From: Muricauda sp. MAR_2010_75
Lineage (GTDB): Bacteria > Bacteroidota > Bacteroidia > Flavobacteriales > Flavobacteriaceae
Assembly: GCF_000745185.1 (NCBI RefSeq)
Contig: NZ_JQNJ01000001.1
Span: 2,772,501-2,836,500, forward strand
DNA: 64,000 nucleotides
Reading direction: 5' to 3'
Part shown: one piece after another, positions 27,076-38,313 of the stretch
Layout of the letters: each line of letters opens with the position of its first letter
How positions within the stretch are numbered: the stretch's first letter is position 1
Translations under genes and position numbers: made by a program
Notes under the pieces: model-generated
What the model was told of the DNA's origin: nothing
What the model saw: the letters and a program-made list of their open reading frames with translations, nothing else
Databases searched by the model: none

Positions 27076-28428
27076 CTAGTGAATGTAGACCGTCTTCTTA
27101 TTCACAAATTCCTGAATGCCGTCTGCCGATAATTCCCGACCATACCCTGAAATTTTGGTGCCTCCAAAAGGCAATCGAGGGTCACTTTTTACCAGTTCAT
27201 TTACAAATACAGCGCCATCCTCAAATTGCGGAATCAGTTCTTTTGCCATTTCAATATTTTTTGTAAAAAGGGAGACGCCTAATCCAAAATCACTTTGGTT
27301 AACCAAGTTAACGGCTTCTTCTGCTGTTTCAAAAACAGTGATGCCAATCAAGGGACCGAAGGTTTCTTCCTTGAAAATGGTCATACCCGGTGTTACATTG
27401 CCCACAACCGTCGGTTCAAAATGGGCATTTTTTCGATTTCCTCCTAACAGGATTTTTGCCCCCTGTTCCACAGATTCTTGCAATTGCTGTTCAAGTTCTT
27501 CAGCAAGGTCTACCCGTGCCATGGGACCAATGTAGGTGTCTGAATCCATGGGGTCTCCACTTTTAAGATTATGAACAGCTGACAAGAACTTTTCCATAAA
27601 TTCTTTAGCAATGGATGTATGCAACAACAATCGCTTGCCCGCAATGCAACTTTGTCCCGTATTCTGAAAACGCGCTTGAACGCAAGTTTTGAGAGTTTCT
27701 TCCACATTGCAGTCGGGAAATACCACAAGTGCGTTACTACCACCCAATTCCAAAACCGATTTTTTGATTTTACTTCCAGCAACAGAAGCCACAGCACTTC
27801 CAGCGGGCTTACTTCCGGTTAGAGTCACCGCTTTTATTTTTTTGTTCTTTATGATGTCCTCAACCTTTCCACTGCTAATGGGAAGATTGGTAAAACATCC
27901 TTCGGGAAAACCGGCCCGCTGAAAAACTTTTTCAATATTGGCAGCACTTTTCATCACATTACTAGCATGCTTCAGCAGACCGACATTCCCGGCCATTAAG
28001 GCTGGGGCAGCAAACCGAAATACCTGCCAAAAAGGGTAGTTCCAAGGCATTACCGCCAAAACAGCCCCCAAGGGCTCATAGCTCACATAACTTTCCCGCG
28101 CATCAGTTTGTATGGGCTTGTTAGCCAATTGTTGTTCCGCATTTTCGGCATAAAATTCACACGCCCAGGCACATTTTTCAACCTCCGCGATGGACTGGCT
28201 TATGGGCTTTCCCATTTCCAAGGTAATATCAGCTGCATACTCGCTTTTGTTTTGTTTGAGCTCCTTTGCGGCGGCCAATAGTAATGTGCTTCTTTCGGCA
28301 AAAGAACGTTTTCTCCATGTGGTAAAACAAGAATCAGCCCTGTCAATGGCGTTATTGACCTGTTCCGATGAAAATTCTGCTACGCTGTAAACTTCTTTTA
28401 GGGTATATGGATTTATGGAATTGAGCAT
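27076..28428 (-). CDS. NAD(P)-dependent aldehyde dehydrogenase (succinate-semialdehyde type)
   Basis: This 450-residue aldehyde dehydrogenase oxidises an aldehyde to the acid; length and style match NAD-dependent succinate-semialdehyde dehydrogenases. It has VMPWNYPFWQ (126-135), the general base E227 in LELGGSN, the catalytic cysteine C261 in NTGQSCIAGKR, the EEXFGP-type motif KEETFGPLIG and a C-terminal PFGGTKISGYGRE. The substrate class is inferred. It converges with the DUF922 gene (16 bases apart). No GABA transaminase is adjacent. Confidence 0.88.
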   Translation of the reverse strand: MLNSINPYTLKEVYSVAEFSSEQVNNAIDRADSCFTTWRKRSFAERSTLLLAAAKELKQNKSEYAADITLEMGKPISQSIAEVEKCAWACEFYAENAEQQLANKPIQTDARESYVSYEPLGAVLAVMPWNYPFWQVFRFAAPALMAGNVGLLKHASNVMKSAANIEKVFQRAGFPEGCFTNLPISSGKVEDIIKNKKIKAVTLTGSKPAGSAVASVAGSKIKKSVLELGGSNALVVFPDCNVEETLKTCVQARFQNTGQSCIAGKRLLLHTSIAKEFMEKFLSAVHNLKSGDPMDSDTYIGPMARVDLAEELEQQLQESVEQGAKILLGGNRKNAHFEPTVVGNVTPGMTIFKEETFGPLIGITVFETAEEAVNLVNQSDFGLGVSLFTKNIEMAKELIPQFEDGAVFVNELVKSDPRLPFGGTKISGYGRELSADGIQEFVNKKTVYIH

Positions 28429-28566
28429 GCAAATTGTATTCGTATGATTTTAAATTCTACTCAGTGAAACAAAAATGGATTTCGTATTCACTGTTCTCTT
28501 TAAAGATACGATATGCATAAACTTTGGTTTGGATAAAACTTGGGTTTTATGGAAAAAGGAGGCTAT

Positions 28567-29946
28567 TTAACCTCCGATTTTCTCCAATAAACCTTCCAAA
28601 ATCTCATCCTTTTCATCCAGTAAATGGTCTTGAATATACACATCGGGAATTACTCCTTCTTCTTTGGTGCTTCCATTGACCCGTACAATATAGCCTTTGG
28701 ATACTTTAACAGGAATGCCAGTGTTGGGAAGCGTATATTGAAACTGCGAAGCATATAACGAGGGGTAATCGCCTGTTTCTTCCCCAACAAGGGTACCGAA
28801 TTTGTAATCTTGGATTTGGGCCGCGGTTACGGCAGCTTGGGAGTGCGATTGTCTATTGATCAACACATATACTTCGCCCTTAAATCGTTTGGGTTGTGGC
28901 TGGGGTTGATAGGCATCAAAAGTGTAGGGGTAGACTTCCCCATCTTCATGGGAAAGAATTTTTTGAAAAAATACCGATGTGGTATCATTATGCTGCCGTA
29001 CATGATTTTTAAGGAACTTGCTTGTCTTCAGGGTAAAACTGGAATTCCATGTAAAAGGTTTATCGGCAAAATAAGAAACCAAATAATCACTGAATGAATT
29101 ATTCCCACCAAGATTGTTCCTCAGGTCTACGATCAAATTTTTACTTTGTCGTTCCTTGATGACCACAAAAGCCGAATCGATAAATTGTTGGTACTTTTCT
29201 TCATCACCACTAAAGTTCCCAGGGTTCAGGTAGACTGAATTTAGCAGGAATTTGAGTTCCATTTTGGCATTTGCCACCTCATTCCGCTTCATTTCATAAC
29301 CATCGATTACGGTTACCGCTTTAAAAGCATGTTTTGTGATACTTTCATTTGTTTGAATTTCAACCACAAAATCATCCTGTTTTCCAAAAATCTGCCAATA
29401 ATATCTGGGGAAGGAGTATAATTCGATTTTTACATTTTTAAAATAGGGGCGTTCTGCGGATACCTGCGGATATATTTTCGATAGGATTTCTGCCATGGAG
29501 CTTCCATTTATACTTAGAATTTCAGCCCCTATTGGAATACTCTTGTCATCAGAAAAATTCTTTCGCACTAAGGATTTTCCATTTTCAAACGCAATTTCCA
29601 AAGGAAAAATAGTTCCTCCTACATAGGCATAAGTTCCATAGGATTGTCCTGGGAAGTCAATCTCGGTATGCCCATTGTTCACTACGGAAATCAGTCGCTG
29701 AAAAATACTGGTGGCCTCCAACAAGCTGAAGGAGTCTTTTTGAATGGAGTTTTTTATGTTAGTATAAGTAGCATCAAACTCTTTTTTTGGAGTGTACGCA
29801 TAAAGATTGTAGTGAGCATCTTCCAAGGATTCTCGTAAGGTTTTTAAATCGTCCAATACGGCTTCTTTAGAGAATTTTGCAGTGAATTGCCCAAAGCAAT
29901 TGAACGATACTAAACAGAAAAAAAGGATTAAAAATTGTAATCTCAT
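28567..29946 (-). CDS. S41 family (C-terminal processing-like) serine peptidase
   Basis: From ATG 29946 the protein is 459 residues, with a signal peptide ending CFGQ (about 20). It has a PDZ-like region (about 140-160) and the tail-specific protease fold: LIVDLRNNLGGN (about 271-282), the likely nucleophile serine in RQSHSQAAVT (about 369), and GEETGD with the conserved glutamate (about 388-393). VNGSTKEEGVIPDVYIQD at the end is typical of secreted Bacteroidota S41 proteins. An in-frame ATG at 29970 or 29976 would lengthen the leader. Probably periplasmic or surface-located; substrate unknown. Confidence 0.85.
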   Translation of the reverse strand: MRLQFLILFFCLVSFNCFGQFTAKFSKEAVLDDLKTLRESLEDAHYNLYAYTPKKEFDATYTNIKNSIQKDSFSLLEATSIFQRLISVVNNGHTEIDFPGQSYGTYAYVGGTIFPLEIAFENGKSLVRKNFSDDKSIPIGAEILSINGSSMAEILSKIYPQVSAERPYFKNVKIELYSFPRYYWQIFGKQDDFVVEIQTNESITKHAFKAVTVIDGYEMKRNEVANAKMELKFLLNSVYLNPGNFSGDEEKYQQFIDSAFVVIKERQSKNLIVDLRNNLGGNNSFSDYLVSYFADKPFTWNSSFTLKTSKFLKNHVRQHNDTTSVFFQKILSHEDGEVYPYTFDAYQPQPQPKRFKGEVYVLINRQSHSQAAVTAAQIQDYKFGTLVGEETGDYPSLYASQFQYTLPNTGIPVKVSKGYIVRVNGSTKEEGVIPDVYIQDHLLDEKDEILEGLLEKIGG

Positions 29947-30037
29947 GGGTTTGTATGTTGTTCTCTGCATGCTCAACGAACAAGCTCACTTTTTGTTACA
30001 GATTTTTTTGGGAAGTATTTGGTAAAAGGTGGACTTT

Positions 30038-31378
30038 TTAATTGTTCACGCGTTCTAAAATCAGGGAAGAAAAGTAGTTCACACCAGTTTTAATGCAGCT
30101 TTCATCAACTCTAAAATTATTTGAATGCGGCATGGCAATGATTCCTTTTTCAAAATTTGACCCCCCTAGTAAGAAGTAAGTGCCCGGTATTTCCTGTTGA
30201 AAATAGGCAAAGTCATCCCCACGACCATCGGGAATGGCACCGTACAATGGAATAGCACTCGATGCGCCATAAATTCCGGAAATGGTTTTTAGGGCTTTGG
30301 TTGTCAATGCCCCGTCATTGTTAATGTTTCCTCTTTCGGGCGAGTAGGTAAAAATTTCCGAGGCATAAATAATATCAATCAAATCGTCAACATACTTTGA
30401 TTTTGCTATTTGTTGCCGAAGCAATTCGGGAATGGATTCCATTCTGTACTTGCTGCTCGCACTTACAAAGGCTCGTATTGTAATGGATTTGTCTTTCTCT
30501 TCAACTTTAATTTTGTTGCTTACGGTGGTGTAATCTTTGAAAATGGTGTTGGGATTACCAATGCCAATATTCGGGTCCATCAGGTTTTGGGTGTTCCAAA
30601 ATTTACCGTCTGGGGCAACATTTTGTAGCTTCAACAATAAATCCTTGGTAAATGCAACGATGGAATCTTGCTCTTGATTTTTTTTAAAGGAAATATTGAT
30701 TTGCTTATAGTCGGCATACAAATATCCAGGTTTTGAAGCCACCAGTCCGGCAGGCATGGGTGAAATGTGTGCGGCATACATCTCATCGGGTGAGATTAGG
30801 CTGAACAATTCATCTGCAATCATGTTCCTAGCACCTTGGTAATTTTCTTCAGAAGGTTGAAAAATAAGATACACCGTTCCGTTCAGCTGTTCTTTCTGAT
30901 TAGCCAGTACATTGGCCATTCCCAAAGCAATGGTGGTATGCACATCATGACCGCAAATATGCCGTACCCCTTTGTTGACTGATGCAAATTCAGCAGTCTC
31001 TGGAGTATCCCATAGCATGGCATCAATATCTGCACGCCAGGCTATTTTTTTACCGTTTGGGTTTCCCTTTAGGATTCCGACTACCCCATAGCCACCAATA
31101 CCGGATTTCACTTCAAACCCAAGATTTTTTAAATACTTTGTAATGAATGCCGCGGTCCGTTTTTCATGACCACCCGTTTCAGGATGTTTGTGAAAATCCC
31201 TTCGGATGGCCACCAAGCTATCAAAAATGGCATTAGTTTGATTTTGAATGACTTTATGCACTGAACTGGCAGGATTCGGAGTTTGGGCGTTGACCAGTGG
31301 TCCCATAAAAAGGAACAGGGAAAAACAGGCCCATGTGATGATTTGATGCGGAGTATGTTTTGTTTTTTGATGTATCAT
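30038..31378 (-). CDS. M20D family metal-dependent amidohydrolase, exported
   Basis: The 446-residue amidohydrolase has a signal peptide (about 1-31, ending VNAQ). The zinc-binding residues appear as ADIDAM (D117), C142 and H144-D145-x-H147 in HICGHDVHT, and Glu-Glu in FQPSEENYQG (about 175). The lid dimerisation domain lies in the middle. Family members hydrolyse N-acyl amino acids or hippurate-like compounds. The substrate is unknown. A near-consensus -7 box CATATTTG lies four bases upstream of the start codon. It may be controlled by the Crp/Fnr regulator 53 bases upstream on the same strand. Confidence 0.87.
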   Translation of the reverse strand: MIHQKTKHTPHQIITWACFSLFLFMGPLVNAQTPNPASSVHKVIQNQTNAIFDSLVAIRRDFHKHPETGGHEKRTAAFITKYLKNLGFEVKSGIGGYGVVGILKGNPNGKKIAWRADIDAMLWDTPETAEFASVNKGVRHICGHDVHTTIALGMANVLANQKEQLNGTVYLIFQPSEENYQGARNMIADELFSLISPDEMYAAHISPMPAGLVASKPGYLYADYKQINISFKKNQEQDSIVAFTKDLLLKLQNVAPDGKFWNTQNLMDPNIGIGNPNTIFKDYTTVSNKIKVEEKDKSITIRAFVSASSKYRMESIPELLRQQIAKSKYVDDLIDIIYASEIFTYSPERGNINNDGALTTKALKTISGIYGASSAIPLYGAIPDGRGDDFAYFQQEIPGTYFLLGGSNFEKGIIAMPHSNNFRVDESCIKTGVNYFSSLILERVNN

Positions 31379-31431
31379 GCTGCAAATATGGGCCTATCCC
31401 CTCAGTTGGGGCTGTCACCTATGTGACAAAA

Positions 31432-32022
31432 TCAGTTTTCAGCGATTCTTTTCCGGATTCGACTTAAAGATTGCCGCTCAATACCGAGAAATGAAGACAA
31501 ATGGGTTAAGCTGATGCGGTTCATAAGGTCTGGGTTTTCCGAAATGAAGTTCAGGTACCGTTCTTCGGCAGTTAGGAACAAGAAACTTTCCACACGGTCA
31601 CTTAAAATAGTGAGTACACTTTCTGCGATAAGACGTCCCTGCATTTCACTGTTCTTGGACTTTTTATAGCTTTCTTGGATGATGTTATACGGTAAATTAA
31701 TGATGATGCACGGTTCAAGGCATTTCAGAAAATACTTGGTGGGCTTTTGCCGGATAAACGCAGGATAATCCGTAACGTATTCGTTCTCTTTGGTAAATCC
31801 TGTGGTTATTTCGTTACCTTTTTCATTAATGTAATACCGCCGCAGGAGCCCAGCACAAACGTAGCCCATCTGGGTCTGTACCTCCCCATTTTTTAAATAA
31901 AAATCTCCTTTTTTGATTTCCTTTAGGGTAAGGTGGGGACGAATAAAATCGATTTCGGCAGCATTGGCATGACTAAATTCTTTTAGATAGGTGTTGAAAT
32001 AGTGTTGGGAATCTAAAGTCAT
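31432..32022 (-). CDS. Crp/Fnr family transcriptional regulator
   Basis: This 196-residue protein has an N-terminal cyclic-nucleotide-binding beta barrel (about 20-115), a long dimer helix and a C-terminal winged helix-turn-helix (about 150-195: SLTHLSSFLGIERQSLSRIRKRI). It lacks the N-terminal cysteines of Fnr and is typical of flavobacterial Crp-like regulators. The DNA it binds and the ligand cannot be told. Its start lies in a 163-base intergenic region shared with a small plus-strand ORF, with the palindrome CCGATATATCGG in between. Confidence 0.88.
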   Translation of the reverse strand: MTLDSQHYFNTYLKEFSHANAAEIDFIRPHLTLKEIKKGDFYLKNGEVQTQMGYVCAGLLRRYYINEKGNEITTGFTKENEYVTDYPAFIRQKPTKYFLKCLEPCIIINLPYNIIQESYKKSKNSEMQGRLIAESVLTILSDRVESFLFLTAEERYLNFISENPDLMNRISLTHLSSFLGIERQSLSRIRKRIAEN

Positions 32023-32117
32023 TCAAAAATTATTATCAGTATCGTTTTAAGGTAAAAGCCAATTTAAAGATTTGGATTTCTATTTGGAAATGAAGGGTTA
32101 AAATAATTCTTCAGTGT

Positions 32118-32129
32118 CCGATATATCGG
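32118..32129. promoter_or_regulatory. palindrome CCGATATATCGG, possible operator
   Basis: A perfect 12-bp palindrome in the intergenic region between the Crp/Fnr gene and the 66-residue ORF. Neither neighbour's binding site is known; it may be autoregulatory. Confidence 0.25.
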
Positions 32130-32185
32130 GCTACAGAATCAAACAAAATTGACCAACTTGCTTCAAGACCAAGAAATATCCAACC

Positions 32186-32386
32186 ATGATAAAAGAAAAC
32201 GAATTACGAGAACTTATAAGAGACCAATACGGCTCAGCCGAAACTTTGGCCAATTGGCTAGATTTGGCCATAGAAATGTTGTTTTATGTGGAAGAGGACA
32301 CCTTTTCTCGGGTGGAGTTGCAGGAAGTGGCTACGGCGCTGAGAAAATTAACGGTGGTGCTGAGAATAAGAAAAAGTTCAAACTAA
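32186..32386 (+). CDS. small hypothetical protein
   Basis: This 66-residue ORF is not recognised. It is acidic at the start and basic at the end (VLRIRKSSN), with helix-like heptads and no signal peptide. It ends tail to tail with the 159-residue membrane protein gene, sharing four bases. Coding style looks reasonable, but length is short and there is no Shine-Dalgarno sequence. An overlapping 101-residue frame at 32149 looks less protein-like. Confidence 0.45.
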   Translation: MIKENELRELIRDQYGSAETLANWLDLAIEMLFYVEEDTFSRVELQEVATALRKLTVVLRIRKSSN

Positions 32387-32862
32387 TTAATCTGAGAGCC
32401 AATATGTTCTTTGATATAGTTTTCCACTATTTCTTTGTCTCTCTTGTTTTTTAAAATCAATAGTTCATTATTCTTATGAGTTCTATAATTCAAAAGGTAC
32501 TTCGTTTTTCCGCTCCGGGATAGCTCAATATATTCAAATCGATTTGGATTGAACTTATCAGTAATCAATTCCACCTTTTGTACCTTATTAAGGAGTTTTT
32601 TCAGTTTGGTAATTTTGCCATTCCTTACATCAATTTGAATCTCCAAGTAGTAAATCCAAGCGGCAAATCTGTAAAATACGTAGACGATTGTGGTCAGAAT
32701 GGCTACATAAATAGCAGCAAACCAACTTAGCCAAAAAATGAGAAACAAAATTGAAGCTGATGAGAAAAGTAAGAGTTCCTTCCATCTGAAGGGAATCCGG
32801 TCACTTAAAGTATGTATTTGACCGTTGCGGTGGATTCTAAAATAATCTTCCTTTTCATTCAT
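32383..32862 (-). CDS. hypothetical membrane protein
   Basis: The 159-residue protein has two close hydrophobic segments (about 30-46 and 48-72) followed by a basic soluble domain of about 85 residues (KLKKLLNKVQKVELITDKF), which may face the cytoplasm and resembles a PH-like or bPH2 fold only weakly. No family is recognised. It lies 23 bases behind the 98-residue membrane protein gene and probably shares its transcript with the YdhR-like and TIM-barrel genes upstream on the same strand. Confidence 0.65.
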   Translation of the reverse strand: MNEKEDYFRIHRNGQIHTLSDRIPFRWKELLLFSSASILFLIFWLSWFAAIYVAILTTIVYVFYRFAAWIYYLEIQIDVRNGKITKLKKLLNKVQKVELITDKFNPNRFEYIELSRSGKTKYLLNYRTHKNNELLILKNKRDKEIVENYIKEHIGSQIN

Positions 32863-32885
32863 TTAAATCCCTCAATCTTAATAAA

Positions 32886-33182
32886 TCAAATTCCACTTTT
32901 GGGTTCAACCGCCCAGAGGTAAACCAGGGTGGTTATGGGTTGCATACATAAAATCATTAGAATTGTCCATGTCCATTTAGTTGACTTTGTTTTTGATGAA
33001 TCTTTCCATAATGTCATCAATATGTAGACCAGTGTAATTAAATAGACAACTTGAAGAGCTATCATAAAATTAAAAAGCATTTCATATTCTTCTCCTCCTA
33101 GATCAGAAAAGAAATTGTAGAGAACAACAAGGACTGATAAAATTGATGGAACGCTAAGTAGAATTTTAAGTGGTATTTTCAT
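32886..33182 (-). CDS. hypothetical small membrane protein
   Basis: The 98-residue protein has three hydrophobic segments (about 8-25, 35-58, 73-92) and no signature. The start lies four bases beyond the inferred original stop of the YdhR-like gene, which suggests translational coupling with that gene. It is followed closely by another small membrane protein gene. No function is proposed. Confidence 0.65.
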   Translation of the reverse strand: MKIPLKILLSVPSILSVLVVLYNFFSDLGGEEYEMLFNFMIALQVVYLITLVYILMTLWKDSSKTKSTKWTWTILMILCMQPITTLVYLWAVEPKSGI

Positions 33183-33186
33183 AAAA

Positions 33187-33469
33187 TCACTCCCTCAACT
33201 GAAACAGCAAATCCATCACCTCAATTTCAGGCGGCTCTGACATTTCATAGGCGGGGTATGCTTTTGGCCAAATCAGATTCCTTATAGGCCATCAACGCTT
33301 CCCCAGATTCCCAAATATAGATGCCACTGTATAATCCCTCACCTCGTTTTACGTAATATTTTTGCACAAGCCCAGGAAAAGCCTTGAACTGGGGTTCACG
33401 CTCCTTGGCTCTTCGCAACAGCTCTTCTTCAGATAAGGCGCTCTTTACTTTAACGATCAGTAGTATCAT
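33187..33469 (-). pseudogene. YdhR-like ferredoxin-fold monooxygenase, frameshifted near its 3' end
   Basis: The intact frame (33469 to 33245) encodes 74 residues of a YdhR-like monooxygenase of the dimeric alpha/beta-barrel type (MILLIVKVKSALSEE, then SGIYIWESGEALMAYKESDLAKSIP), then stops abruptly. A one-base change at a run of four C on the minus strand (plus 33253-33256) restores a frame reading AYEMSEPPEIEVMDLLFQLRE to a stop at 33187. That gives a full-length protein of about 95 residues whose stop lies four bases from the next start. It is either a genuine mutation or an assembly error in a short homopolymer. Confidence 0.75.
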
Positions 33470-33480
33470 ACTGGCTACAT

Positions 33481-34344
33481 TTAAACATCACACCGCATAA
33501 ACCCATCTTTTAAGGCAGCAATCTTATCATCCCAGGTCACAATAAACTCTTGGGCCACATGTCCGGTAAAGCCCGTGTCTAAAATAGCTTTCATAATGGC
33601 AGGATAGTACAGTTCTTGGGTTTCGTCAATCTCATGTCGGCCCGGAACCCCTGCGGTATGGTAATGTCCAAAATAGGGGTGGTAGTTCTGTATACTTCGA
33701 ATAATGTCCCCTTCCTGAATCTGCATGTGGTAGATATCAAACAACAATTTAAAGTTTTCGCTGCCCAAATGCTTGCAAAGCTCCACGCCCCAAAGCGAGC
33801 TGTCGCACATATAATCGGGGTGGTTTTGCTGGTTAAAAAGCTCCATTTGAATGACCACCCCGTGTTTTTCGGCCAAAGGCATGATCTTGGAAAGCCCGTC
33901 CACACAGTTTTGCAATCCCACATAATCGTTCATGCCCCTACGGTTGCCACTAAAGCAAATCAGGTTGGTATACCCTGCTTCCGCTACTTTCGGAATGATT
34001 TCTGTGTAATTCTTGATAAGTTGCTCATGGAACTTGGGGTTGTTCCATCCATCTTCCAAATTGATTTCTGCCCCATTGCACATGGAGCAATGAATGTCAT
34101 ATTTTTTTAAGATGTGCCATCTATCTGGTCCCACTAGGTCAATGGACTTTACGCCCAATTCGTTCAAGGTCTGCAAAAACTCCTCAAAGGGAATATCGTT
34201 AAAACACCATTCGCACACACTGTGGTTGATGTTGTTTTTCAGTTTAAACTCTTTATGTACTTCTTTGTCCTGTGCAAAGCCAGATACCGATGCCAAACCG
34301 GCGGAACCCGCAGCAGCCGTGGCAATAAAATTTCTTCGTTTCAT
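33481..34344 (-). CDS. Tat-exported sugar phosphate isomerase/epimerase-like TIM-barrel protein (hydroxypyruvate isomerase type)
   Basis: From ATG 34344 the protein has 287 residues and a twin-arginine signal MKRRNFIATAAAGSAGLASVSGFAQ. The mature part is a xylose-isomerase-like TIM barrel with metal-site residues in IQMELFNQ, DIYHMQIQEGD, FGHYHTAGVPGRHEID and HVAQEFI. It best resembles hydroxypyruvate isomerase-type proteins; the true substrate is unknown. The gene starts 46 bases from a divergent DUF3820 gene and is 11 bases from the YdhR-like gene, with which it probably forms an operon. A 63-base upstream extension (ATG 34407) is not supported. Confidence 0.82.
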   Translation of the reverse strand: MKRRNFIATAAAGSAGLASVSGFAQDKEVHKEFKLKNNINHSVCEWCFNDIPFEEFLQTLNELGVKSIDLVGPDRWHILKKYDIHCSMCNGAEINLEDGWNNPKFHEQLIKNYTEIIPKVAEAGYTNLICFSGNRRGMNDYVGLQNCVDGLSKIMPLAEKHGVVIQMELFNQQNHPDYMCDSSLWGVELCKHLGSENFKLLFDIYHMQIQEGDIIRSIQNYHPYFGHYHTAGVPGRHEIDETQELYYPAIMKAILDTGFTGHVAQEFIVTWDDKIAALKDGFMRCDV

Positions 34345-34390
34345 TTTGGGAATAGATTGTTCCCCGAAAGATAGTACTTTAGACCTACAA

Positions 34391-36341
<1,951 letters not shown>

Positions 36342-36383
36342 CCACCTGAAATACCGATAAAAGATTTCTACTAAATAATTTTC

Positions 36384-38252
36384 ATGGAAGAGAAGAAGCT
36401 GGATATCAATTCCATTATTGGATTTGTACTGATTTTTGGGATACTCATCTTTATGTTTTACCAAAATCAGCCCACCCCAGAAGAGTTGGAGGCGCAAAAA
36501 GCAGAACAAGAACAAGTTGAGGCTGCGGCTAAGGAAGCTGAAAAAGAAGTCGAGACCGCTCCAATAAACCAATCACAACCCATTAACTTACAGGATTCCA
36601 CAGCAGTGGCCGATTACAAAAGTGCCGTTGGGGCCTTTGGTTTTACCCAAGCTTCCGATGGAACCACCAAATTGGAGAATGAGGTACTGTATTTGGAGGT
36701 TTCCAACAAAGGCGGACAAATTGTGGAGGCCAAAATGAAGGATTATGTCACCCATGATTCCGTTCCAGTCTATTTGGTGAAGGATGGCAATGCCAACTTT
36801 GCTATAAATTTCTCGACCAATGATAATAGGGTCCTCAGTACAGCTGATCTGTATTTTGAGCCATCATTGACCAAAAATGGTGACAATCAGGTGCTTTCAC
36901 TGAAGGCCAGAGTGGCCAATAACCAGTTTTTGGAGTACCGCTACGAAATGAAACCGAATGATTATTTGGTGGATTTTACGATTCGCTCCCAAGGATTGAA
37001 TGGCGTTATCAATAGTACCCGACCTATTGAGTTGACCTGGGACCTCAAGGCCATTCGTCAGGATCAAAGTGTTCAGTATGAAAATAGGTATACCCGTTTG
37101 ACGTACAACCACGAAGATGATAAAATCAGTAAGCTGTCAGAAGGAAGTGATTTGGATGAAGAGACCGAGGAAGATGTAAAATGGTTGTCGTACCGTCAGC
37201 ACTTTTTTAGCACTATTCTCGCAACAGATGACCACTTTAAAACAGCTCAATTGAGCTCCAAGAATTTAGTGGAAGAAGAGAGCAAGGATGTCTTGTTCAC
37301 CAAAGCATATAGCACCAAGGCTCCCTTGGAGCTTCAAGGCGGGGAGCTTTCCCAAAATATGCATTGGTATTATGGCCCAACCGATGTTAAGGTATTGGAT
37401 GATTACAAAGATTTGGGCATTGTGGAATCCATCCCTTTTGGATGGGGCATCTTCGGATGGATCAACCGTTATGTATTCACTCCGTTCTTTGGATTTTTAA
37501 GCTCGTTCCTGCCGTTCGGTATCGCCATTATTGTGATGACCATTATTGTGCGTTTGGTGCTATCTCCGGTGACATACAAGTCGTATCTCTCACAGGCCAA
37601 GATGAAGGTATTGAAGCCTGAGATTACAGAAATCAACGAGAAATACAAGGACAATGCCATGAAAAAGCAGCAGGAGACCATGAAGCTGTACAACAAAGCA
37701 GGGGTGAGTCCCATGAGCGGTTGTATCCCGGCCTTGTTGCAGTTGCCAATTTTCTATGCGCTTTTCATGTTCTTCCCAACCTCGTTCTCATTACGACAAA
37801 AATCCTTTTTGTGGGCGGAAGATCTATCTTCGTACGATACCATTTTTGAACTTCCCTTTACGATTCCTTTTTATGGGGACCATGTGAGTTTGTTCCCAAT
37901 TTTGGCATCGGTGGCCATCTTCTTTTACATGATGATGACCACGGGACAGAGCATGCAGATGCAACAACAGCCCGGTATGCCCAACATGAAGTTCATCATG
38001 TACCTATCGCCCATAATGATGTTGTTCTTCTTTAACAACTATGCGAGTGGTTTGAGTTTGTATTACTTTGTTTCCAACCTCATTACCATCTTCATCATGT
38101 TGGCCATAAAGAACTACATTTTGGATGAGGATAAAATTCATGCCCAAATCCAAGAAAACAAGAAAAAACCGAAAAAGGAGAACAAGTTCCAACGTAAGAT
38201 GCGCGAAATGATGGAACAGGCCGAAGAGCAGAAGAAAATCGGTAAGCGATAA
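36384..38252 (+). CDS. yidC: membrane protein insertase YidC
   Basis: The 622-residue inner-membrane protein has an N-terminal membrane anchor (about 13-28), a Glu/Ala/Gln-rich linker (32-60), a large periplasmic beta-sandwich domain (about 80-345) and the conserved five-helix insertase core (about 350-580: YVFTPFFGF, RLVLSPVTYKSYLSQAKMK, GVSPMSGCIPALLQLPIFYA). The C-terminus is strongly basic, which fits ribosome contact. It inserts proteins alone or with SecYEG. Its own promoter is at 36309-36341. A hairpin with a T tail follows the stop. Confidence 0.95.
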   Translation: MEEKKLDINSIIGFVLIFGILIFMFYQNQPTPEELEAQKAEQEQVEAAAKEAEKEVETAPINQSQPINLQDSTAVADYKSAVGAFGFTQASDGTTKLENEVLYLEVSNKGGQIVEAKMKDYVTHDSVPVYLVKDGNANFAINFSTNDNRVLSTADLYFEPSLTKNGDNQVLSLKARVANNQFLEYRYEMKPNDYLVDFTIRSQGLNGVINSTRPIELTWDLKAIRQDQSVQYENRYTRLTYNHEDDKISKLSEGSDLDEETEEDVKWLSYRQHFFSTILATDDHFKTAQLSSKNLVEEESKDVLFTKAYSTKAPLELQGGELSQNMHWYYGPTDVKVLDDYKDLGIVESIPFGWGIFGWINRYVFTPFFGFLSSFLPFGIAIIVMTIIVRLVLSPVTYKSYLSQAKMKVLKPEITEINEKYKDNAMKKQQETMKLYNKAGVSPMSGCIPALLQLPIFYALFMFFPTSFSLRQKSFLWAEDLSSYDTIFELPFTIPFYGDHVSLFPILASVAIFFYMMMTTGQSMQMQQQPGMPNMKFIMYLSPIMMLFFFNNYASGLSLYYFVSNLITIFIMLAIKNYILDEDKIHAQIQENKKKPKKENKFQRKMREMMEQAEEQKKIGKR

Positions 38253-38281
38253 CAGAAACTTTTTAAGGTTGCTTAAAACAA

Positions 38282-38313
38282 AAAACTCCCTCAAGTTTTC
38301 TTGGGGGAGTTTT
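38282..38313 (+). terminator. intrinsic terminator after yidC
   Basis: ACTCCCTCAAG pairs with CTTGGGGGAGT (one G:U) around a short loop, followed by TTTT; A residues on the left give a T tract on the other strand. Confidence 0.75.

Noticed and set aside
32149..32454. 101-residue plus-strand ORF overlapping the 66-residue ORF
   Set aside because: It overlaps the membrane-protein gene by 72 bases and has no protein-like pattern; the frame at 32186 ends tidily against it.
34094..34390. Upstream extension of the DUF3820 frame
   Set aside because: It is antisense to the Tat-exported TIM-barrel gene and has no family support.
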